DNA of 62,250 nt, taken from NCBI GenBank assembly GCA_913776965.1, contig CAJYQL010000117.1, positions 1 through 62,250 of the forward strand, in the 5' to 3' direction. Source of the stretch: an uncultured Xylophilus sp. (GTDB lineage: Bacteria; Pseudomonadota; Gammaproteobacteria; Burkholderiales; Burkholderiaceae_C). The position numbers and the translations under genes are program-made. Below, piece after piece: positions 7,942 to 17,406 of the stretch (position 1 is its first letter; every line of letters starts with the position of its first letter). The notes under the pieces are model-generated. The model made no database searches. It saw nothing but the letters and a program-made list of their open reading frames with translations, and had not been told where the DNA came from.

Positions 7942-8946
7942 ATGCCCATCGTTTCCCCCGCCGCGCCGCTCGACCCGCGTCCCTGGCATTCCGCCATTTC
8001 CTGGGGCGCCGTGTTCGCCGGTTTTGTGCTGTCGCTGGTCGTGTACCTGATCCTGTCGGTGCTCGGCACGGCGATCGGCGCGTCGGCCATCGATCCGATG
8101 GGCGACCGCAATCCGTTCGCCGGCTTCGGTGTCGCCACCGGCGTTTGGGCGGGCGTCACCACGCTGATCGCGATCGCGGTCGGCGGCTACTTCGCCGGCC
8201 ATCTGGCCCGCGCCGAGGGCGGTTTGCACGGCCTGCTGGCCTGGGCCCTGACCACACTGGTCACGGTGTACTTGGTGATCAGCGCCACCGGCAGCGCCCT
8301 GGGCGCCGTCGGCAGCACCGCACGCGCTGGCCTGTCGGCTGCAGGTTCGGTGGCCGGTGCCGGCCTCTCGGCGGCCGCACCGTCGGTCGGCGGCGCGGTG
8401 AAGGGCCAGCTGGAGCAGGCCGGCATTTCGCTCGACATCAACAGTCTGCAGAGCGAATTGGAAAAGCTGCTGCGCCAGACCGGCAAGCCCGAGCTGCAAC
8501 CGGAAAACCTGAAGGGCGAGGCGCAAGCCGCCGCACAGGACGGCCAAGCCCGCGCCAGCGACGCCGCGACCACGCCGCAGAACGCCGACACCGATGCCAA
8601 GGGCTGGCTGGCCAACGTGATCCAGCGCGGCGAGAAGGTGCTGAACGCCGCCGACAAGGAGGCGCTGGTCAACATCATCGTGGCCCGCACCGGCAAGAGC
8701 CGCGCGGAAGCCGAGCAGATCGCCAACAACTACGAGCAGACCTACAACCAGGCCCGGGCCAAGTTCGACCAGGCCAAGGAGCAGGCAGAGCAGAAGGCCC
8801 GTGAAGCCGGCGCCGAGGCCGCCAAGAGCGTCGCCAAGGGCTCCTGGGGCACGCTGGTGGTGCTGCTGATCGGCGCTGCGATCGCCGCGTTCGCCGGCAC
8901 CCTGGGCCTGCGCCGCCAGCGCCGCGACGTCTACGTCGCTGCCTGA
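7942..8946 (+). CDS. Conserved membrane protein (YrzE/PhnA-like type)
   Basis: A 334-residue protein with an N-terminal membrane segment (SAISWGAVFAGFVLSLVVYL), two further glycine-rich segments up to about residue 110, a long hydrophilic coiled-coil-prone middle rich in Gln, Lys and Ala, and a final membrane segment near the C-terminus (TLVVLLIGAAIAAFAGTLGL) followed by RRQRRD. The start at 7942 was chosen for its GGGAG ribosome site; a longer TTG start at 7879 has less support. The function is not known. Monocistronic, with a strong terminator behind it. Confidence 0.75.
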   Translation: MPIVSPAAPLDPRPWHSAISWGAVFAGFVLSLVVYLILSVLGTAIGASAIDPMGDRNPFAGFGVATGVWAGVTTLIAIAVGGYFAGHLARAEGGLHGLLAWALTTLVTVYLVISATGSALGAVGSTARAGLSAAGSVAGAGLSAAAPSVGGAVKGQLEQAGISLDINSLQSELEKLLRQTGKPELQPENLKGEAQAAAQDGQARASDAATTPQNADTDAKGWLANVIQRGEKVLNAADKEALVNIIVARTGKSRAEAEQIANNYEQTYNQARAKFDQAKEQAEQKAREAGAEAAKSVAKGSWGTLVVLLIGAAIAAFAGTLGLRRQRRDVYVAA

Positions 8947-8992
8947 TCCCGCGCTGCCGAATCGACCTACTAAAAAACGCGTCCCCCGAACG

Positions 8993-9027
8993 AAAAAGCC
9001 CGGCGGAGATCCGCCGGGCTTTTTTTT
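8993..9027. terminator. Bidirectional intrinsic terminator
   Basis: AAAAAGCCCGGCGG, an AGAT loop and CCGCCGGGCTTTTTTTT form a perfect stem with A and T tracts on both sides, serving the membrane-protein gene and the convergent tldD. Confidence 0.9.
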
Positions 9028-9066
9028 GGGAACGCGACGGACGGCTGTGACCCCGTCCGCGCGGAA

Positions 9067-10527
9067 TCAGGCGGTGCCGCCTACCGTCAGCCCTTCGATC
9101 CGCAGCGTCGGCTGGCCAACGCCGACCGGCACGCTCTGGCCCTCCTTGCCGCAGGTGCCGACGCCCGGGTCGAGCGCCATGTCGTTGCCGATCATCGTGA
9201 CTTTCTTCAGAGCCTCCGGCCCCGCGCCGACGATCGTCGCGCCCTTCACCGGGTACTGGATCTTGCCGTTCTCGACCCAGTAGGCCTCGCTCGCCGAGAA
9301 CACGAACTTGCCGCTGGTGATGTCGACCTGGCCGCCGCCGAAGTTGGTGGCGTACAGCCCCTTCTCGATGCTCGCCACGATCTCCTGCGGATCCTTGTCG
9401 CCGCCGAGCATGTAGGTGTTGGTCATGCGCGGCATCGGGATGTGGGCGTAGCTCTCGCGGCGGCCGTTGCCGGTCGCCGGCACGCCCATCAGGCGGGCGT
9501 TCATCGAATCCTGGATGTAGCCGCGCAGGATGCCGTCCTCGATCAGCACGTTGCGCTGGCTGGCGGTGCCCTCGTCGTCGACGTTGAGCGAGCCGCGCCG
9601 GTCGGCGATGGTGCCGTCGTCGAGCACCGTCACGCCCTTGGCCGCGACGCGCTTGCCGATCTTGCCGGTGAAGGCGCTCGAGCCCTTGCGGTTGAAGTCA
9701 CCTTCCAGGCCGTGGCCGATCGCCTCGTGCAGCAGGATGCCGGGCCAGCCGGAGCCGAGCACCACCGTCATCTCGCCGGCCGGGGCCGGGCGGGAATCGA
9801 GGTTGACCAGCGCCTGGCGCACTGCGTCGTCCACATACTGGCCGATCAGCGCGTCGTCGAAGTACGCGAGGCCGAAGCGCCCGCCGCCGCCGGCGGAGCC
9901 CACCTCGCGGCGGCCGTTCTGCTCGGCGATCACCGTCACCGACAGCCGCACCAGCGGCCTTACGTCGGCGGCCAGCGTGCCGTCGGCGCGCGCCACCAGC
10001 ACCACGTCGTATTCGGCAGCCAGCCCGGCCATGACCTGGGCGACGCGCGGATCCTTGGCCCGGGCGCGGGCCTCGACCTTGCCGAGCAGCGCGACCTTGG
10101 CATTGCTGTCCAGCGAGGCGATCGGGTCGAGTTCCGGGTACAGCGAGCGGCTGCCCGCTATCTTTTTGCGAGCAACCTTCACACGCCCCGCCTGCGCTAC
10201 CGACGAAATCGACCGCACAGTCCGGGCCGCGTCGAGCAGCGATGCCTCGGAGATGTCGTCGGAGTACGCGAAGGCCGTCTTCTCGCCGCTGACCGCCCGC
10301 ACGCCGACGCCCTGGTCGATGCTGAAGCTGCCGGTCTTGACGATGCCCTCCTCCAGGCTCCAGCCTTCGTGGCGGGTGTACTGGAAGTAGAGGTCCGCAT
10401 CGTCCACCTGGTGGGCGCGGATCTCGTTCAAGGCGCGGGTCAGGTGGGATTCGTCCAGGCCGAAAGGCTCCAGCAGCAGGCGCTGGGCGATCGACAGGCG
10501 TTCGAGGGTGGGTTCGCGGGAGATCAT
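9067..10527 (-). CDS. tldD: Metalloprotease TldD
   Basis: TldD, with TldE/PmbA, is a cytoplasmic zinc protease that degrades unfolded peptides and matures some RiPPs and the CcdA antitoxin. At 486 residues it is full length. The HExxxH metal site (HEAIGH) is at 267-272 within the family motif LLHEAIGHGLEGDF. The C-terminal half has the characteristic glycine-rich GGGQVDITSGKFVFSASEAY stretch. The partner gene is not in this window. Confidence 0.96.
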   Translation of the reverse strand: MISREPTLERLSIAQRLLLEPFGLDESHLTRALNEIRAHQVDDADLYFQYTRHEGWSLEEGIVKTGSFSIDQGVGVRAVSGEKTAFAYSDDISEASLLDAARTVRSISSVAQAGRVKVARKKIAGSRSLYPELDPIASLDSNAKVALLGKVEARARAKDPRVAQVMAGLAAEYDVVLVARADGTLAADVRPLVRLSVTVIAEQNGRREVGSAGGGGRFGLAYFDDALIGQYVDDAVRQALVNLDSRPAPAGEMTVVLGSGWPGILLHEAIGHGLEGDFNRKGSSAFTGKIGKRVAAKGVTVLDDGTIADRRGSLNVDDEGTASQRNVLIEDGILRGYIQDSMNARLMGVPATGNGRRESYAHIPMPRMTNTYMLGGDKDPQEIVASIEKGLYATNFGGGQVDITSGKFVFSASEAYWVENGKIQYPVKGATIVGAGPEALKKVTMIGNDMALDPGVGTCGKEGQSVPVGVGQPTLRIEGLTVGGTA

Positions 10528-10579
10528 CGGCAGATTCTAGGTCGCGGCCCAATGCCGCACCGACCGTCGGGGCAGCGCC

Positions 10580-11812
10580 TCAGACGCCCGCCGCGTCGTC
10601 CTCGGGCGTCGGCCGGCCGCGCGCCACCGGACTGCGCCGGTAGGCGACGAGGCCCATGAGGAGCCACAGGGCGGCCGCGACGAAGATCCAGCCGAACGTC
10701 GCGGCAGCGCTCCAGCCGCGCCGCTGGCCCGCCTCGGCGATCCAGCCGTAGGCCGCCGACACCACCGCCGAGCCGAGGAACACGAAGCTGTTGAGCAGCC
10801 CCAGTCCGCGCCCGCGCAGCGCCGGTCCGATCATTTCGCGGCCGTGCGACATCACCATCGGGTGCAGCATGCCGACGGTACACATCGCCGCCAGCAGCAC
10901 GAGATCGAGCGGCAGCCACAGCCCCGGCGCGGCCGCCAGCGCCAGGCAGAGCAGCAGGCTCGCGCCGCTCCAGCGCTGCACCGTGGTCTTGAGCGACCAG
11001 CGGCGCATCAGCACCGGCAGCACGAAGGCCGAGCCGAAGGCGGTGAGCGTGACCAGGCTGATCGCGATGCCGCGCTGCACCGTCTCCAGGCCGAAGACGG
11101 AAGCGAAGTACGGCCCGCCCCAGGCGCTGCGGAAGCTGGTGCCGGCCGCCAGCGCCATGCACAGCGGGATCAGCGTCCAGAAGGGCCGGATGCGCAGCAG
11201 CCCGGCGCAGGAGCGCAGCACCGCGGCCGGCGACTCCGCCCGCGCTTCGGCATGCCCCCGGTCGTGGAGTGTGCGGGCGACCGCGATGCAGACCACCGCC
11301 AGCCCCGCGGTGGCGCAGAGGATCGGGGCGCGCCAGCCGAACGCGGCGGCCGCCCATCCGAGCGGCGCGGCCGCCACCAGCGCGCCGAGGATGCCCAGCC
11401 CGTTGGTGACCGCCGTGACCCGGTGGAAGCGGGACTCGTCCAGATGCTCGGACGCGTAGTGCAGCAGCCCCATGAAGGCCGGCGCGCAGGCCACGCCCAG
11501 CGCCGCCTGCGCGACCAGCGCCGTGCCGCCGTTCGGCGCCAGCGCGAACAGCGCCCCGCCCGCGATGCCGACGGCCGTGAGCACCGCCGTCGGCCGGCCG
11601 ACACCGTAGCGGTCGAAGGCCACGCCGCAGGGCAGCTGCATCAGGGCGAACGCTCCGAAGAAGGCCGACGACAGCGCGCCGAACCCGGCGGCGTTCAGGC
11701 CCAGGTCGTGCTGCAGTTCGGGTGCGATCACCGCCAGGCAGCTGCGGAAGAACTGGCTCAGCATGACCGCGCCGGTCAGGGCGGCCAGCGCCGGCCCGGT
11801 ACCGGCGGCCAT
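10580..11812 (-). CDS. MFS transporter
   Basis: A 410-residue polytopic protein with about 12 hydrophobic segments and the MFS loop 2-3 motif (GVAFDRYGVGRP, about 61-72). The substrate is not apparent. The ATG overlaps the rodA stop by one base (TGATG), so translation is coupled; the longer frame extending upstream into rodA is an overlap artefact. A charged, proline-rich tail ends the protein. Confidence 0.85.
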   Translation of the reverse strand: MAAGTGPALAALTGAVMLSQFFRSCLAVIAPELQHDLGLNAAGFGALSSAFFGAFALMQLPCGVAFDRYGVGRPTAVLTAVGIAGGALFALAPNGGTALVAQAALGVACAPAFMGLLHYASEHLDESRFHRVTAVTNGLGILGALVAAAPLGWAAAAFGWRAPILCATAGLAVVCIAVARTLHDRGHAEARAESPAAVLRSCAGLLRIRPFWTLIPLCMALAAGTSFRSAWGGPYFASVFGLETVQRGIAISLVTLTAFGSAFVLPVLMRRWSLKTTVQRWSGASLLLCLALAAAPGLWLPLDLVLLAAMCTVGMLHPMVMSHGREMIGPALRGRGLGLLNSFVFLGSAVVSAAYGWIAEAGQRRGWSAAATFGWIFVAAALWLLMGLVAYRRSPVARGRPTPEDDAAGV

Positions 11813-12966
11813 CAGGTCTGGATCAGGCGGCGCGCCCGGGAGATCGACATCAGGATGCCCAGCGCCATGCCGAGCGTGACCATCGCGGTGCCGCCGTAGC
11901 TGATGAAGGGCAGCGGCACGCCCACCACCGGCAGGATGCCGCTCACCATGCCCATGTTCACGAAGGCGTAGGTGAAGAAGATCATCGTCATCGCCCCGGC
12001 CAGGAGCCGCGCGAACAGCGTCGGCGCCTCGGCCGCGATGAACAGGCCGCGCACGATCAGGAACAGGAAGCCGACGATCAGCAGCCCGTTGCCCAAGAGG
12101 CCGAATTCCTCGGAAAAGGCCGCGAAGATGAAGTCGGTGGTGCGCTCGGGGATGAACTCGAGGTGGGTCTGGGTGCCGGCCATGAAACCCTTGCCCCAGA
12201 TGCCGCCCGAGCCGATGGCGATCATCCCCTGGATGATGTGGAAGCCCTTGCCGAGCGGGTCCTTGGCCGGGTCGAGCAGCGTGCAGATGCGCTGCTGCTG
12301 GTAGTCGTGCAGCACCGCCCAGCGCACGCCGGCCGCGCACAGCTCGGGCTCGTACCAGACGATCAGCGCGATGCCGACGGCCGCCAGCAGCACCGGCGGT
12401 AGCACCAGCTTCCAGCTCAGGCCGGCGAAGAAGATCACCGACAGGCCGGCGGCCAGCACCAGCAGCGCGGTGCCCAGGTCAGGCTGCTTCATGATCAGGC
12501 CGACCGGCACCAGCAGCAGCGCGCCGGCGGCGATGAAGTCGAGCGGCCGGAGCTGGCCTTCCCGCTTCTGGAACCACCAGGCGAGCATCAACGGGGTCGC
12601 GATCTTCAGCAGCTCGCTCGGCTGGATCACCACGCCGATGTTGATCCAGCGGGTCGCGCCCTTCTTGGTGATGCCGAACAGCGCCACCGCCACCAGCAGT
12701 GCCACGCCCAGGCTGTAGAGCGGCAGCGCGAAGGACATCAGCCGCTGCGGCGACAGCTGCGCCACCAGGAACATGATTCCGCCGGCGATCAGCATATTGC
12801 GGCCGTGGTCGATGAACCGGGTGCCGTGGTCGAAGCCGGACGAATACATGGCCAGCAGTCCGGCGGCACACAGCAGCAGGACGGCGCAGGCGAGGAGGAA
12901 ATCGAAGCCCTGGAACATGGGCATCAGCCGCTTCGGGAACGAGGGCTTGTCGAAAACGGCGGACAT
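11812..12966 (-). CDS. rodA: Rod shape-determining protein RodA (peptidoglycan glycosyltransferase)
   Basis: RodA is the SEDS-family lipid II polymerase of the elongasome, acting with PBP2. It has 384 residues and about ten membrane segments. The SEDS hallmarks are present: a periplasmic loop near YQQQRICTLLDPAKDPLGKG, the GSGGIWGKG motif, TDFIFAAFSEEFG, and a C-terminal GVPLPFISYGGTAM signature. The usual mreBCD-mrdA neighbours are not next to it. It starts at the ATG at 12966, 24 nt after the HDOD gene, so the two probably share an mRNA. Confidence 0.96.
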   Translation of the reverse strand: MSAVFDKPSFPKRLMPMFQGFDFLLACAVLLLCAAGLLAMYSSGFDHGTRFIDHGRNMLIAGGIMFLVAQLSPQRLMSFALPLYSLGVALLVAVALFGITKKGATRWINIGVVIQPSELLKIATPLMLAWWFQKREGQLRPLDFIAAGALLLVPVGLIMKQPDLGTALLVLAAGLSVIFFAGLSWKLVLPPVLLAAVGIALIVWYEPELCAAGVRWAVLHDYQQQRICTLLDPAKDPLGKGFHIIQGMIAIGSGGIWGKGFMAGTQTHLEFIPERTTDFIFAAFSEEFGLLGNGLLIVGFLFLIVRGLFIAAEAPTLFARLLAGAMTMIFFTYAFVNMGMVSGILPVVGVPLPFISYGGTAMVTLGMALGILMSISRARRLIQT

Positions 12967-12990
12967 CCCGCGATTATCGGACGCGGGCTG

Positions 12991-14571
12991 CTAGCCGCCC
13001 TGCCGGAAGGCCATCAGCGCCTGGTTGCGCAGGGTGCGCAGCAGGGCGAAGCCGCGCTCGTCGAGCACGATGCCGTCGGGCTTCGCGTGGTCGGCATAGA
13101 GCAGTGCGAACGGCTGCCCGCGGGCGACCAGCGGCAGCAGCACGAAGGCACCGGTCCCGGCGAAGGCGGCCCGGTACCAGGCGGGCAGGCGCTGGGCCTG
13201 CGCGGGGTCGGCCAGGTCGGCCATCAGCAGGTCGCCGCCCCGGCGGCAGACCGCCGCAAACAGGTCGCCGGACGCGGCCAGCGGGAACCGCAGCAGGCGC
13301 GACGCATCCTGGTGGCCTTCGCCGAGCGCGAAGCGGCCGGCCATGGTGTCGGTCTTCGCGTCGCGCAGGCAGAACACCACCCGGCGCAGGCCGAGGCCGC
13401 GCAGCATCGTCTCCATCACCATGCGGACCACGTCGTCGACGCGGACGCCGCTGCCGGCCATCGCATCCACGATCTCCTGCACGCCGGCGGCCAGCACCTC
13501 GGCCGGCACGGGCGGCGGCGGCGCATGGCGGGCGGCGCGCGCGGCCGCCAGGGCCCGGCGCTTTTCCTCGACGGTGCGGGATTCGGGCGGCGGGGCGTCG
13601 GCGGCCGGCTCCGGCTGCAGCAGCCGGGCCGCGGCGCTGCCCGCCTCCACCTGCAGCTGCATCGCGTCGGTGAGCCGCAGCGTCTTCTCGCGCGCCGCCT
13701 GGGCTGCCTTTTCCAGCGTGGCCAAGCCGCCGGGCACGACGGCCGCGTAGCGCCGGGCCGCCTCGCGCAGCAGCGCCGGGCGATCCTCGGCGGCCGCCAT
13801 CGCCGCCAGCGCCACGTCGTTGGCGGCGGCGCCGATCCAGCGCAGCCGTTCAACCGGGTCATCGGCGCCCCGGGGCGGCGGCGGGCCGTCGGGTCGGCGC
13901 ATGGCTCGCTGCAGCGCATCGGGCAGTCCCCAGGCCCGCGCGACGCCGACGCCCAGGTCCTCGTAGGGCAGGCCCAGCACCTGCGCCGAGGCGGCCGGCT
14001 CGCCGCCGGGGAAGTCGGGCGTGTCCTGCAGCGCGGCGATGCGGCCGGTCTCGTCCTGGAAATAGAAGCAGCCAAGCATCCGCCCGAGGTTCTGGAACAT
14101 CGCGCCGAGGAAGGCGCCCTCCCCGTCGTGCACGCCGGGCGCCAGCTCGGTGGCGACGGCGCCGGCCATCAGCGCCCGGACGAATTCCTCCTGCATCTGC
14201 CGGGCATGCACCTTGTCCTCCATCTGGTCGAGCATCACCAGGCTGAGCGCCATGTTGCGCACCGTGTTGAAGCCGACCAGGCTGACCGCCCGCGACACGG
14301 TGGCGATCGCGCCCTGGCCGTAGTGGGCGAACTGCACGCTGTTGACGAGGCGCAGCAGCTTCTGGGTGAGCGCCACGTCCTTCAGGATCTCGTGGGTCAG
14401 GTCGGCCAGGCTTTCGCGGTCGGAGGCCGCGGTGCGCAGGATGCTCGCGACCGACTCCGACAGCGCCGGAAAGTCGGTGCGGTGCCGCATCCGCAGGAGC
14501 AGCGCCTGCAGCGCGGCCTCGCGGGGCGAAGGCACGGGGTCGGCGGCGGCAGGCGGAGCAGAATCGGGCAT
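12991..14571 (-). CDS. HDOD-domain signalling protein with C-terminal GAF-like domain
   Basis: A 526-residue soluble protein. The HDOD domain covers about 15-220 (LTQKLLRLVNSVQFAHYGQG and the following SLVGFNTVRNMALSLVML are typical). It is followed by a linker with Pro/Ala stretches (about 280-350) and a GAF-like sensory domain (about 355-520). HDOD proteins are non-catalytic relatives of HD phosphohydrolases used in signalling and cell-cycle or biofilm control. The target is unknown. It is transcribed with rodA. Confidence 0.85.
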   Translation of the reverse strand: MPDSAPPAAADPVPSPREAALQALLLRMRHRTDFPALSESVASILRTAASDRESLADLTHEILKDVALTQKLLRLVNSVQFAHYGQGAIATVSRAVSLVGFNTVRNMALSLVMLDQMEDKVHARQMQEEFVRALMAGAVATELAPGVHDGEGAFLGAMFQNLGRMLGCFYFQDETGRIAALQDTPDFPGGEPAASAQVLGLPYEDLGVGVARAWGLPDALQRAMRRPDGPPPPRGADDPVERLRWIGAAANDVALAAMAAAEDRPALLREAARRYAAVVPGGLATLEKAAQAAREKTLRLTDAMQLQVEAGSAAARLLQPEPAADAPPPESRTVEEKRRALAAARAARHAPPPPVPAEVLAAGVQEIVDAMAGSGVRVDDVVRMVMETMLRGLGLRRVVFCLRDAKTDTMAGRFALGEGHQDASRLLRFPLAASGDLFAAVCRRGGDLLMADLADPAQAQRLPAWYRAAFAGTGAFVLLPLVARGQPFALLYADHAKPDGIVLDERGFALLRTLRNQALMAFRQGG

Positions 14572-14659
14572 GGACCGACGATCCTAGCGGGGCCGCTCGC
14601 GTTTCCGTGGTTCGCGCGCGACGCCGATGCTGCCGGCGCCCTTCTGTCTTTTTCCTGCC

Positions 14660-15253
14660 ATGACGACCACCACCCACCTGCTCTACCTGCACGGCTTCCG
14701 TTCGTCGCCGCAGTCCGCCAAGGCCCGGATGATGGCCGCCCGGATCGCCGAGCGGCATCCGGCGGTGACCTGGTGGTGCCCGCAGCTGCCGCCCTCGCCC
14801 GCCGCCGCCATGGCGCTGTGCGAGGCCGGTATCGCCGGCTGGCCGGCGGAGCGGACGGCGGTGGTCGGTTCCTCGCTCGGCGGCTTCTATGCCGGCTGGC
14901 TGCAGCACCGCACCGGCTGCGCACGGGCGGTGCTGCTCAACCCGGCGGTCGATCCCGCACGCGACCTGGCGCGCCACATCGGCGAGCAGACGACCTGGCA
15001 TGCGCCGGAGGAACGCTTCTACTTCCGGCCGGAATTCGTCGAGGAACTGCGCGCGCTGGAGAGCCCGCCGCAGACCGATCCGGCGCGCCTTTATGCGGTG
15101 ATCGCCCAGGGCGACGAGGTGCTTGACTGGCGCGAGATGGCCGCCCGCTGTGCCGGCGGCACGGTGCGGCTGCTGGCGGGCGGCGACCATGCGCTGTCGG
15201 ACTTCGACCGCCACATCGACGGGGTGTGCGACTTCCTCGACCTGCCAAGGTAG
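14660..15253 (+). CDS. YqiA/YcfP-family alpha/beta-fold hydrolase
   Basis: A 197-residue esterase-like protein. It opens with LLYLHGFRSSPQS, the typical YqiA N-terminus; the nucleophile elbow GSSLGG puts Ser72 as nucleophile; the GDHALSDF stretch near the end supplies the catalytic His. The start at 14660 gives the family N-terminus; an in-frame ATG at 14627 would add 11 unlikely residues. It is divergent from the HDOD gene and 28 nt ahead of the RNB gene. Confidence 0.88.
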   Translation: MTTTTHLLYLHGFRSSPQSAKARMMAARIAERHPAVTWWCPQLPPSPAAAMALCEAGIAGWPAERTAVVGSSLGGFYAGWLQHRTGCARAVLLNPAVDPARDLARHIGEQTTWHAPEERFYFRPEFVEELRALESPPQTDPARLYAVIAQGDEVLDWREMAARCAGGTVRLLAGGDHALSDFDRHIDGVCDFLDLPR

Positions 15254-15281
15254 CCGTGCGGCAATGGGACAATGCCGCCCC

Positions 15282-17348
15282 ATGTACGCACTGTTCGAAG
15301 ACGCCGGCAAGTTCCTCGCCGGCCGCATCCTCTCCGAAGCCGAATCGTCCGCCCAGGTGGAGCTGGAGTCCGGCAAGCGGGTCAAGGTCAAGGCCACCCA
15401 CCTGCTGCTGAAGTTCGAAAAACCCCAGCCCGCCGCCCTGCTGGCCGAGGCCCAGGCGCTGGCCGCCACCATCGAGCTGGAAATGGCCTGGGAGTTCGCG
15501 CCCGACGAGGAATTCGGCTTCGCCGAGCTGGCGCGCGACTATTTCAGCGCCCAGGCCACGACCGTCGAGCAGGCCGCGATGCTGCTGCGCCTGTTCGAGG
15601 CGCCGCACTACTTCCGCCGCGCCGGCAAGGGTCGCTTCCGCAAGGCGTCGGCCGAGGTGGTGCAGCAGGCGCTGGCCGGCATCGAGAAGAAGAAGGCCCA
15701 GCAGCAGCAGATCGCCGACTGGGCACAGGCGCTGGCCGCCGGCGACGCGCCGCAGCCGATCCGCGACCAGCTCTACAAGATCCTGTTCAGGCCGGACAAG
15801 AACGCGCCCGAGTACAAGTCGGTGGTCGAGGCCTCCCGCGCCACCCACACGCCGCCGCTCGACCTGCTGCGCCGCGCCGGCGCGATCGAGTCGGCTTACC
15901 AGTTCCACTGGAAGCGCTTTCTGTTCGACAACTTCCCCAAGGGCACGGGCTTTCCGGCCCTGCAGGCGCCGGCCATCGCCGACGACCTGCCGCTGGCCGA
16001 AGGCGTGGAAGCGTTCTCCATCGACGACTCGCAGACCACCGAGATCGACGACGCGCTGTCGGTCCAGGGCCTGGGCAGCGGCGCGGTGACGGTCGGCATC
16101 CACATCGCGGCACCGGGCCTGGCCTTCATACCGGGCGGCCCGATCGACCAGGTGGCGCGCCAGCGGCTGTCCACCGTCTACATGCCCGGCCACAAGATCA
16201 CCATGCTGCCCGACGAAGTGGTGCAGCGCTACACGCTGGGCGAGGGCGAGGCCCGGCCGGCGGTGTCGCTGTACGTGACCTTCGACGAGGCGACGCTGGA
16301 GATCCGCAGCCGCGAGACGAAGATCGAACGGGTGCCGATCGTCGCCAACCTGCGCCACGATCAGCTCGACGCGGTGGTGACCGAAGCGTGGCTCACCGAC
16401 CCGGCTTTCCAGCATGAAATCGAGCCCCAGCGCACGTCCGGCCTGCGCAAGCAGCTATCGTTTTTATATCGCCTGGCGCGCGACCTGAAGGCCAAGCGCG
16501 AGGTCGTGCGCGGCAAGCCCGAGACTTTCAACCGGCCCGACTACAACTTCCGCCTCGACGGCAACGACGGCGCCGAGCCGACCGGGCAGGAGCAGGTCCG
16601 CATCACCACCCGCCAGCGCGGCGCGCCGCTCGACCTGATCGTGGCCGAGGCGATGATCCTGGCCAACAGCAGCTGGGGCGTCTGGCTGGGCGAGCTGGGC
16701 GTCCCCGGCATCTACCGCAGCCAGGCGAGCCTCGCGCCCGGCATGAAGGTGCGCATGGGCACCAAGGCGCTGCCGCATGCGGGCATCGGCGTGCCGAGCT
16801 ACGCCTGGAGCACCTCGCCGCTGCGCCGCTACGTGGACCTGGTCAACCAGTGGCAGATCATCGCGGCGGCCCGCCACGGCGCCACCGCCGCGCTGGCCGC
16901 GCCCTTCAAGCCGAAGGACGCCGAACTGTTCTCGATCATCTCGGGCTTCGACGCCGCCTACACCGCATACAACGGCTACCAGGCGGGCATGGAGCGCTTC
17001 TGGACGCTGCAGTACCTGCGGCAGAACGGCATCGCCGAGATCGTCGCCTCGGTCATCAAGGAAGGCCCGGCGGGCAGCTTCCTGGTACGGGCCGACGACC
17101 TGCCGCTGGTGCTGCCGGTGCTGGGCGCGCAGGCGCTGCCGCGCGGCGCCCGGGTGCGGGTGCGGCTCGGCGAGATCGACGACATCGCGCTCGACGTCGG
17201 CGGTACCGTGGTCGAGCGGCTGGATTTGGAAGCCGACACGGCGGCCGGCGCCGAGGACGAGGCCGGCGACGACGAGGAAGCGGTGGCCGGCCCGATCGCG
17301 ATCGCGGTCGATGTCACCGAGGAGCCGGCGCCCGCTACGGCCTCCTGA
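15282..17348 (+). CDS. RNase II/R-family (RNB domain) exoribonuclease
   Basis: A 688-residue 3'-5' exoribonuclease of the RNB superfamily. The catalytic aspartate cluster is in SIDDSQTTEIDDALS (about 245-259). The later GIPSYAWSTSPLRRYVDLVNQWQI-type stretch (about 505-528) contains the conserved arginine motif. The N-terminal part (1-200) is the shorter, cold-shock-poor version found in Burkholderiales. A C-terminal acidic tail (DEAGDDEEAV) follows an S1-like segment. An in-frame ATG at 15264 would add six residues. A copy of the dispersed-repeat motif lies within the coding sequence near 16447. Confidence 0.9.
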   Translation: MYALFEDAGKFLAGRILSEAESSAQVELESGKRVKVKATHLLLKFEKPQPAALLAEAQALAATIELEMAWEFAPDEEFGFAELARDYFSAQATTVEQAAMLLRLFEAPHYFRRAGKGRFRKASAEVVQQALAGIEKKKAQQQQIADWAQALAAGDAPQPIRDQLYKILFRPDKNAPEYKSVVEASRATHTPPLDLLRRAGAIESAYQFHWKRFLFDNFPKGTGFPALQAPAIADDLPLAEGVEAFSIDDSQTTEIDDALSVQGLGSGAVTVGIHIAAPGLAFIPGGPIDQVARQRLSTVYMPGHKITMLPDEVVQRYTLGEGEARPAVSLYVTFDEATLEIRSRETKIERVPIVANLRHDQLDAVVTEAWLTDPAFQHEIEPQRTSGLRKQLSFLYRLARDLKAKREVVRGKPETFNRPDYNFRLDGNDGAEPTGQEQVRITTRQRGAPLDLIVAEAMILANSSWGVWLGELGVPGIYRSQASLAPGMKVRMGTKALPHAGIGVPSYAWSTSPLRRYVDLVNQWQIIAAARHGATAALAAPFKPKDAELFSIISGFDAAYTAYNGYQAGMERFWTLQYLRQNGIAEIVASVIKEGPAGSFLVRADDLPLVLPVLGAQALPRGARVRVRLGEIDDIALDVGGTVVERLDLEADTAAGAEDEAGDDEEAVAGPIAIAVDVTEEPAPATAS

Positions 17349-17406
17349 CCTTTCCCTGCTCCGCCCATCTTCCACGACCGACCGACGCCCCGACGGAACC
17401 TGCACC

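Noticed and set aside
10580-12340. Long open frame merging the MFS gene with an N-terminal extension across rodA
   Set aside because: The extension is Arg/His/Gly-rich, antiparallel in character to real proteins here, and covers the well-supported rodA gene. The MFS start at 11812 is coupled to the rodA stop.
12805-15126. Plus-strand open frame of more than 700 codons opposite the HDOD gene
   Set aside because: A mirror frame typical of GC-rich DNA: composition is Gly/Arg/His/Gln-rich with no domain, while the opposite strand encodes a clear HDOD protein.
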